From Pseudomonadota bacterium (GTDB lineage Bacteria > Pseudomonadota > Gammaproteobacteria > Burkholderiales > Burkholderiaceae): a DNA stretch of 11,758 nt. The DNA is taken from the NCBI GenBank assembly GCA_029777935.1, contig JAKORH010000173.1, positions 1 through 11,758 of the forward strand, written 5' to 3'. A model generated the notes under the pieces. It did not search any database. It was not told where the DNA came from and was given only the letters and a program-made list of their open reading frames with translations. Both the position numbers and the translations under genes were made by a program. Shown piece after piece: positions 7,014 through 11,758 of this stretch (positions within the stretch are counted from its first letter, which is position 1; every line of letters begins with the position of its first letter).

Positions 7014-7454
7014 TCAGCAACTGCCTATGCGGCGCCCGGCATCTGTGGTCGTCATCTTCTGACCGCCCTGATCCACGTCGACGATCATCTTGTACGCGGT
7101 ATCGCTTTCGACCGTCAACCGGACCCCGAGGGTCATCGCCTTGCACTGCCAGGCGCCGCTGAACACGGCGCGGCTCTCCTGCTTGAACGACAGCAGCGTG
7201 CAATTCTTCGACATGGACTTGTTGACGCGCGACATCGTGTCCTTGATGTCGCGCTTCACTTCCTCCGGCGTCATGCAGTGCTGGCGCTTGCCGCTCTTGC
7301 CCGCATAGTCGGACGTGATCTCGTACAAGCCCGGTTTGAGCCGCAGAACGTCCTCGGCGCCGGCCGCGGCGGGCAGTGCTGCCGCGGCGACGATCAGGAA
7401 GGTGCGCAGCGCACGCCTCGAACGGGTCTTCGCAGGGGCGATCCGGTTCTTCAT
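7014..7454 (-). CDS. DUF3617-type secreted protein, copy 2
   Basis: Seen: 146 aa. A basic N-terminus (KNRIAPAKTRSRR) precedes a hydrophobic core and a likely cleavage AGA|ED at 33/34. The mature part opens LRLKPGLYEITSDY, the DUF3617 hallmark, followed by HCMTPEEVKRDI. Cysteines are at 60, 85, 104 and 146, the last being the C-terminal residue (RRIGSC). The plan matches the paralogue at 4180-4623: four cysteines, an acidic strand before DQGG/EQGG, and an IGxC end. The start is supported by AGAGGA 6 nt upstream (7461-7466). It is 19 nt after the two-domain lipoprotein and looks like the last gene of that operon. The molecular role of the family is not known; a periplasmic location is expected. 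Confidence 0.88.
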   Translation of the reverse strand: MKNRIAPAKTRSRRALRTFLIVAAAALPAAAGAEDVLRLKPGLYEITSDYAGKSGKRQHCMTPEEVKRDIKDTMSRVNKSMSKNCTLLSFKQESRAVFSGAWQCKAMTLGVRLTVESDTAYKMIVDVDQGGQKMTTTDAGRRIGSC

Positions 7455-7473
7455 GTCGACTCCTCTCCGTGTG

Positions 7474-8613
7474 TCACAGCTTCTCGATTGCCTTGGCCAC
7501 GAGCCGGCGGCGCTTGTCCAGGTCGGCGCCGCCGAGCAGCGTCGCCGTCTCGACCCCCACCAGCACGTCCTTCTTGACCGCCATGAAGCCGCCGCTCGTC
7601 TGCCAGGCCTCGTCCCACGGCCCGCCGGTCACTTCGCCCGCGGGCGCCATCTTGGCGAACTTCTCCATCATCTGCTGCATGCCGCCCATCATGGCCACGC
7701 CGCCGCGCAGTTCGCTGAATCCGTTGCGCCATTTGACGGTCAGGCGCACGTCGGCCGACTGCGTGCCGCTGGCGAGCATGTTCAGGATGTCGGTGGTTTC
7801 CTTCGCCGACGTCTCGAATTTCGCCGGCGCCGCCACCGCATAGACACAGGACTTGTCATCGCCCTTCGGCTCGCTGCGCAGCGCGCCGAAGATCGCCTCG
7901 GCTTCGGCTCGCGTCACCAGTGTGCAGGCCGAACGTTGAACCGGCCGCGCCGCGTGCCGCTGTTCCGCCGCCTGATTGCCGGCGCGGCCGTCGAGCGCGA
8001 GCGGCTTATCGAGCCGCAGTAGCGCGCTGTTCAGCAGGCGCAGCGCCTGCTCGCTCTTGGCGCGCGTGGACGCGAAGTCGAGCGCGACCAGGCTGTCGCC
8101 GCGCAGCGCCAGGATGCGACAGCATCCGATCACGGAGGCTTCGTCCCATTCGCCAGCCAAGGTCACGCCTTCCGGCAGCAATCCCTTCGGAATCTCGCCC
8201 TTGACCTTGCCGCTGACCAGCGCGCCGGGCACGCCGACCATGCGCATCGCGGCACCGCCCCCGTCCCAGGTGATGGCCGCGGTCACGCTGCGCAGGTCGG
8301 CCGATTCGTAGCGGCAGGCATTGCCGCCCGCGTCGGGCGCCGCGTCGTCCGCCGTGTCGTGGGTCCGAAACGGCGGGCCGGCGAGCGGCCCGATCAAGAC
8401 CTCGACTTCCTTGGGTTCGAGCAGACGGCACGGATCTTTCGCATCGGCATTCGACGACGCGGGAGCCGGCGTCGCTGATTTCGCGTCGGCCCTGGGCGTT
8501 GCATCGCTCGTCTGCGCAGTCGTCGGCGCAGACGCGTCCGGCTGCGACTTGCTGCAGCTGGCCAGCGCGAACAGCGCGGCGAGCGCTCCCATTGTCAGGG
8601 CTATCGATCGCAT
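7474..8613 (-). CDS. Lipoprotein with tandem two-cysteine (DUF3558-like) domains
   Basis: Seen: 379 aa. The lipobox LASC (17-20) gives lipidated Cys20, with Ser at +2, which fits outer-membrane sorting. Residues 21-60 are a Ser/Thr/Ala/Pro/Asp-rich linker. Domain 1 (about 60-205) has DPCRLLEPKEVEVLIG (Cys62), NACRYES (Cys100), GEWDEASVIG and a Cys164-Cys165 pair. Domain 2 (about 228-379) repeats the plan: SACTLVTRAEAEAIFG (Cys230), KSCVYAV (Cys256), GPWDEAWQTSGG and a C-terminal helix KRRRLVAKAIEKL. Met-rich GGVAMMGGMQQMMEKFAKM (304-322) is found only in domain 2. AGGAG lies 6 nt before the ATG (8620-8624), directly after the stop of the OmpA gene. The single-domain protein at 3662-4150 is a paralogue. 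No function can be assigned; a structural or binding role at the outer membrane is plausible. Confidence 0.85.
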   Translation of the reverse strand: MRSIALTMGALAALFALASCSKSQPDASAPTTAQTSDATPRADAKSATPAPASSNADAKDPCRLLEPKEVEVLIGPLAGPPFRTHDTADDAAPDAGGNACRYESADLRSVTAAITWDGGGAAMRMVGVPGALVSGKVKGEIPKGLLPEGVTLAGEWDEASVIGCCRILALRGDSLVALDFASTRAKSEQALRLLNSALLRLDKPLALDGRAGNQAAEQRHAARPVQRSACTLVTRAEAEAIFGALRSEPKGDDKSCVYAVAAPAKFETSAKETTDILNMLASGTQSADVRLTVKWRNGFSELRGGVAMMGGMQQMMEKFAKMAPAGEVTGGPWDEAWQTSGGFMAVKKDVLVGVETATLLGGADLDKRRRLVAKAIEKL

Positions 8614-8624
8614 CGGCTTCTCCT

Positions 8625-9755
8625 TCAGCAGGGACGCGACACTTCGACGCGCCGGTTGTGCGCGCGGCCGTCCAGCGTGTCGTTGGTGTCGACGGGCCGC
8701 TTCGCGCCGAAGCCCGCGGTACGCAGCCGGTCAGCGACAATGCCCTGCCGGGCCACGAGTTCGCTGCGCAGCGCTTCGGCACGCCGGCGCGACAGGTCGA
8801 GGTTGAACGTCTCCGATCCGGTGTTGTCGGTGTGGCCCTCGATCGTCACGACCCATTCGGACTTCGCCTTCAGCATCGAGGCGATGCGCTCGACCGCCGG
8901 CTGCGACTCCGGCAGCAACTGCGCGCTGTTGGTCAGGAAGTAGATGCCCGGCACCTCCGCACGGCAACTCTTGCCCGCCAGCTCCTGCGTCAGCGACTCG
9001 CCGCCCGCATCGGCGGTGTGATTCTTGTCCGCGATCTTCACCGCTGCGCCCTCCGCAGCGATGAACACCTTCTTCCGCGGCCGGTCGATCCGCACCGTCT
9101 GCGCCACCGACCCCTGAAAGGCGAGCTTCAGCAGCAGCGGCGCCTGCCGGTCATCGAGCCACCAGAACTCGGCTTCCGCGCGATCGTCACCGACGCTCAG
9201 TGTGCCCTTGACGTGCAGCGCGGGCAGCACCATGGGCGCGCCGTCGACGAGTACGCGCACCGGCTCGATCCCGACGCGCTTCAGCGCGCCGCGGAAATAC
9301 TTGCGCCCCGCCAGCATGCCGCCAAGCACGCTTCCATCCCTGACGCTGACCGCGCCGACCGCGACCTGCGCCTCGCCCTTGTTCCTGACTTCATCGAACA
9401 GCTCGGCCGACGGCCGGCCATGCGTCGTCCCCGGCAACGTCTCGGGATCGGCCGACAGTTGCCAAAGCACGATGCGGCGCGCCCCCTGCAGATCCTCGGC
9501 GCGCGTGAAAGTCGTGGCCGAGCGGATCTGCGTCTTGTCCGGCGCCGCCGCGTCAGGCACGGTCCATTGCGAGGATGCGCGAACGCCGTCGACTCCGACC
9601 GCCGTGATGGTCGAGACGGATTCATAGTCAACGCCCTGGCGCGCGTCGCGGATCGCACTGACGCCGACCAGCCCCGGCTCGATGCGGATCGGCGCCGGCT
9701 GCGCGTGCGCCGCATGCAACGACGCGAGCAGGACGGCCGCGGCGAGTGCGCGCAT
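8625..9755 (-). CDS. OmpA-family peptidoglycan-binding protein with a novel N-terminal region
   Basis: Seen: 376 aa. The signal peptide ends AHA|QP (18/19). Residues 19 to about 260 are a beta-rich region I do not recognise. The C-terminal OmpA-like domain (about 270-374) shows YFLTNSAQLLPES, IEGHTDNTGS (Gly307-Asp310), LSRRRAEALRSEL and GRAHNRRVEVSRPC. The diaminopimelate-contacting Asp and Arg positions of the family appear present (TD at 309-310, NRR at 367-369). Known: this domain anchors envelope proteins non-covalently to peptidoglycan. Cys264 and the C-terminal Cys376 bracket the domain. It begins within the stop of the preceding lipoprotein gene (TGATG, 1-nt overlap), with GGAGG 7 nt upstream (9763-9767). 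This is translational coupling and suggests partner proteins. The frame is open far upstream, but only this ATG gives a signal peptide. Confidence 0.9.
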   Translation of the reverse strand: MRALAAAVLLASLHAAHAQPAPIRIEPGLVGVSAIRDARQGVDYESVSTITAVGVDGVRASSQWTVPDAAAPDKTQIRSATTFTRAEDLQGARRIVLWQLSADPETLPGTTHGRPSAELFDEVRNKGEAQVAVGAVSVRDGSVLGGMLAGRKYFRGALKRVGIEPVRVLVDGAPMVLPALHVKGTLSVGDDRAEAEFWWLDDRQAPLLLKLAFQGSVAQTVRIDRPRKKVFIAAEGAAVKIADKNHTADAGGESLTQELAGKSCRAEVPGIYFLTNSAQLLPESQPAVERIASMLKAKSEWVVTIEGHTDNTGSETFNLDLSRRRAEALRSELVARQGIVADRLRTAGFGAKRPVDTNDTLDGRAHNRRVEVSRPC

Positions 9756-11512
9756 CACTTGCCCTCCTTCAACTCGCACGCCTTGATCTGCGGCTCGATC
9801 TTGTGCCATTCCTTCTTCAGCAGCGGCGGGTCGGTGCGGAAATCCTTCTCGAACATCGCGACCTTGGCGTCGATGCCGGCATTCATGGTCCAGTACGAGT
9901 CCCACTTCTTGCACGGAAACATGCCGAGCGTGCCCGCCGAGGTCACCGACGTCGCCGTGACCATGTCGATATAGCCGATGGTCGACGCGCCGAACAGCCC
10001 GATGCCCAGGCCAATGCGCGGCGCCTGCAGCGCCACCAGCACCGCGGAGACGCCGATCGAAGCGGCTTGCGCGGCGCGCGCCTCGCCTTCGCCCGTCATC
10101 TGCGCTTCGGCCGACGGCGCGCCCTTGACGAACTGCGTGCCGCCGCTGCCGTTGAACTTGAACGCGAACGCGCCGCGAAAGGCGTCGTTCTTGGTCGCCA
10201 GCGCCGGTGTGACGAGCAGATCGAATCCGACCTGCAGCATCAAAGGCAGGCCGCCCACCACGATCGGCACGTTGACCGTCAACGGCAGGTCGAGCCGCAG
10301 CTTCTCGATCCACTGCTCGGACAGTTCGCCGCGACGGACGATGTACTGCACGTTGACCGTGCCCGACACGTTCTTGAAATTCGACTGCAGAAGCGCGACC
10401 GCGCCGTCCTGGAACACCATGCGGCCGAACACCACCAGCTTGTCGGAGCCGTCCACGCCCTGCAATACGCCGTCGGCCTTGATGCGCAGGTCGAGCATGT
10501 CGGAAGCCATCTCGAAGAGCTGCCTGGCGGCCTCCTTCGCCGGCGCGCGGAACGGGTTCTTGCGGTCCTCCGCATACTCGCGCGCGGCCTTGTAAGCCTC
10601 CTTCTGCGGATCGTCCTTCGATTCGGGACGCATTTCGCGCAGCCCCTTCTGCACTTCCTTGCGCCTGTCCTCGTCGGCCTTGCGCATGTCCTCGGTCTGC
10701 TTCTCGGTGCGCTTGTCCTCCGCGTCCTTGCTCTTGCCTGCAGCGACGTCGTCGTCGCCCTTGCGCAACTGCAGATCGAAGGCAAGCCCGCCATCGCCCG
10801 GCACGAACGCGAGCGAATACTGGAATCCCTTGAACTCGCCTTCGAACGTGTGGTTTCCCGTTGCGCGCGGTTCGGGAGGCTCTTGCCCGTCGGCGGCGGG
10901 CGCCTGAACGGACCGGTAGTTGGCGAGCATGAAGCCCGGCCGCAACTGCGTGGTGCGCGCGGGCACGGCCGGCAGCAGCGCGCGCGGAACGACGACGAAA
11001 TTGCGCAGCGGCGCCCGATACTCGAACTCGATCTCGCCGTTCGCGATCGCTTCCTGCAGCGCGGCCGGCACCGTGCGCACGATCGTCGCGCGCTCGCCCT
11101 GGTCGATCGCGGTGACCTTGCGCAGCGCCACGCCCCACACGAACAGGACGCTGCCCGCCCGCAGCCGTGCCAGCGCCGGTTCGGACGAATCGAAGGTGTA
11201 GGCAGCGCCGTCGCGGCTGACCGCAAGCAACGATCGAAGCGCGGCCTCGCGATCGATCTGAACCGTGGCCGCAGTCCATTTGACGTCGAGCTTGCGCGGC
11301 TCGATCGACTGCACGGAGCGCAGGTAGGTGCGAAGCGCCTCGGTACTGCTGCCGGTCATCACCGTGCCGGCCCAGGGCGCGACCGCCGCGGCCCCTGCCG
11401 CGGCGTGCGGAGCCGCGGCCGGCGGCTCCTTCTTGCCGCATCCGGCCAGCGCGAGGGCCAGCAGCGCGAGCGCGACGCAGGCGGATCCCTTTAAGGGCAT
11501 TGTCGTCCGCAT
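9755..11512 (-). CDS. Large lipoprotein of unknown family
   Basis: Seen: 585 aa from the ATG at 11512. The lipobox LAGC gives lipidated Cys25, followed by GKKEPP and an Ala/Pro-rich linker. Residues about 60-220 look beta-rich, with RAGSVLFVWGVALRKVTAID reminding me of many uncharacterised surface proteins. Residues about 249-320 are a highly charged Lys/Glu/Asp/Arg helix, probably coiled coil (from RKGDDD to EDRKNP). A second beta-rich part follows (VSGTVNVQYIVRRGEL, LPLTVNVPIVVGGLPLM), then a Gly/Ala/Ser-rich hydrophobic stretch (about 484-528) that could contact a membrane. The two mature cysteines, 534 and 579, both lie in the C-terminal tail. Other starts are TTG at 11521 and ATG at 11500; none has an ideal Shine-Dalgarno. 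It is coupled to the OmpA gene and 5 nt after the CsgG-like gene. No family recognised. Confidence 0.8.
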   Translation of the reverse strand: MRTTMPLKGSACVALALLALALAGCGKKEPPAAAPHAAAGAAAVAPWAGTVMTGSSTEALRTYLRSVQSIEPRKLDVKWTAATVQIDREAALRSLLAVSRDGAAYTFDSSEPALARLRAGSVLFVWGVALRKVTAIDQGERATIVRTVPAALQEAIANGEIEFEYRAPLRNFVVVPRALLPAVPARTTQLRPGFMLANYRSVQAPAADGQEPPEPRATGNHTFEGEFKGFQYSLAFVPGDGGLAFDLQLRKGDDDVAAGKSKDAEDKRTEKQTEDMRKADEDRRKEVQKGLREMRPESKDDPQKEAYKAAREYAEDRKNPFRAPAKEAARQLFEMASDMLDLRIKADGVLQGVDGSDKLVVFGRMVFQDGAVALLQSNFKNVSGTVNVQYIVRRGELSEQWIEKLRLDLPLTVNVPIVVGGLPLMLQVGFDLLVTPALATKNDAFRGAFAFKFNGSGGTQFVKGAPSAEAQMTGEGEARAAQAASIGVSAVLVALQAPRIGLGIGLFGASTIGYIDMVTATSVTSAGTLGMFPCKKWDSYWTMNAGIDAKVAMFEKDFRTDPPLLKKEWHKIEPQIKACELKEGK

Positions 11513-11517
11513 TCCCG

Positions 11518-11758
11518 TCAAGGCGCGGGCTCGAACCGCTTGGCCAGTTGCAGCACCGCTTCATCGATGGCGGCGCGCAACGCCGAGTCCACACCCTCGC
11601 TGCGCCGCTGCTGCGCCTGCACGTCCGGCGTGTATGGCGAGTACCGGCCTTTCTGCGCCATCACCGTGCCCAGCAGATTGCCCACCCCGCTGACACCCAC
11701 CTCGTCGGCCTTGATCGACTTGCGCACCGTGATCGCATCGACGATGTCGCCGCTGGCA
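11518..11758 (-). CDS. C-terminal end of a CsgG-like protein (partial)
   Basis: Seen: the frame is open from the window edge (first whole codon 11755-11757) to TGA at 11518, giving 80 residues with the start off the window. The order is a strand-like DIVDAITVRKSIKADEVGV, a Gly-rich turn, a polar loop with YSPYTPDVQAQQ, then a helix GVDSALRAAIDEAVLQLAKRF. This resembles the C-terminal end of CsgG/HfaB-type proteins. In those, a hairpin carrying S-K-[TS]-I and E-V-x-x-G precedes a loop and a helix with A-[IL]-x-x-A-[VI]. Known: CsgG is an outer-membrane lipoprotein secretion channel; other members have unknown roles. The match is from pattern only and covers just the tail. It ends 5 nt before the large lipoprotein gene, so it heads or continues the same operon. 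Confidence 0.5.
   Translation of the reverse strand, partial: ASGDIVDAITVRKSIKADEVGVSGVGNLLGTVMAQKGRYSPYTPDVQAQQRRSEGVDSALRAAIDEAVLQLAKRFEPAP

Noticed and set aside
4949..7162. A 737-aa plus-strand frame antisense to the regulator
   Set aside because: It is Arg/Gln/His/Ala-rich with no domain, lies antisense to a well-supported regulator, and is expected in G+C-rich DNA where antisense frames lack stops.
9746..11494. A 582-aa plus-strand frame antisense to the large lipoprotein
   Set aside because: Same composition artefact: no signal peptide, domain or ribosome-binding site, while the opposite strand encodes an export-tagged protein in an operon.
8625..11594. A 989-aa minus-strand frame ending in the OmpA domain
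   Set aside because: The part above 9755 is a shifted-frame shadow of the large lipoprotein. It has low-complexity Arg/Gly/Ala content, whereas the lipoprotein frame has a lipobox and normal composition.

Overview
The window is G+C-rich bacterial chromosome. It reads as a proteobacterium, most likely a betaproteobacterium of the Burkholderiales type. The grounds are a homodimeric-type (AceE-like) pyruvate dehydrogenase E1, a BPSS1780-type membrane protein, and several secreted DUF3617-type proteins. Genus cannot be judged from the sequence alone. I see no rRNA, tRNA, CRISPR array, insertion sequence, integrase or phage gene.

Layout. Positions 1-672 (+) hold the last quarter of an AceE-like E1 gene. 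Everything else is on the minus strand, so it is read from high to low coordinates. A tight upstream cluster runs: the C-terminal tail of a CsgG-like protein (11518-11758, cut by the window edge), a large unrecognised lipoprotein (9755-11512), an OmpA-domain protein (8625-9755), a lipoprotein with two copies of a two-cysteine domain (7474-8613), and a small DUF3617-type secreted protein (7014-7454). Gaps are 5 nt, a 1-nt overlap, 11 nt and 19 nt, which is a convincing operon. After a 187-nt gap comes a regulator with a helical repeat region and a SARP/BTAD-type winged helix (4955-6826). A second envelope set follows: a possible 58-aa protein, another DUF3617-type protein (4180-4623) and a single-domain two-cysteine secreted protein (3662-4150). 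Last come a BPSS1780-type membrane protein (2804-3538) and a 687-aa membrane protein fused to a spermidine-synthase-like domain (678-2741). The latter ends 5 nt from the convergent aceE stop.

How they fit together. At least six products carry signal peptides or lipoboxes, and most mature forms have paired or terminal cysteines. This suggests a periplasmic/outer-membrane assembly that is oxidised outside the cytoplasm. The same two small families (DUF3617-like and the two-cysteine C-x-L-[LV] domain) occur on both sides of the regulator, in opposite order. The regulator may therefore control both sets, though this is inference. The most promising candidate for an undescribed system is the operon 7014-11758: CsgG-like, large lipoprotein, peptidoglycan-binding OmpA protein, two-domain lipoprotein and DUF3617 protein. 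The E1 gene and the spermidine-synthase-like gene look like ordinary neighbours with no functional link.
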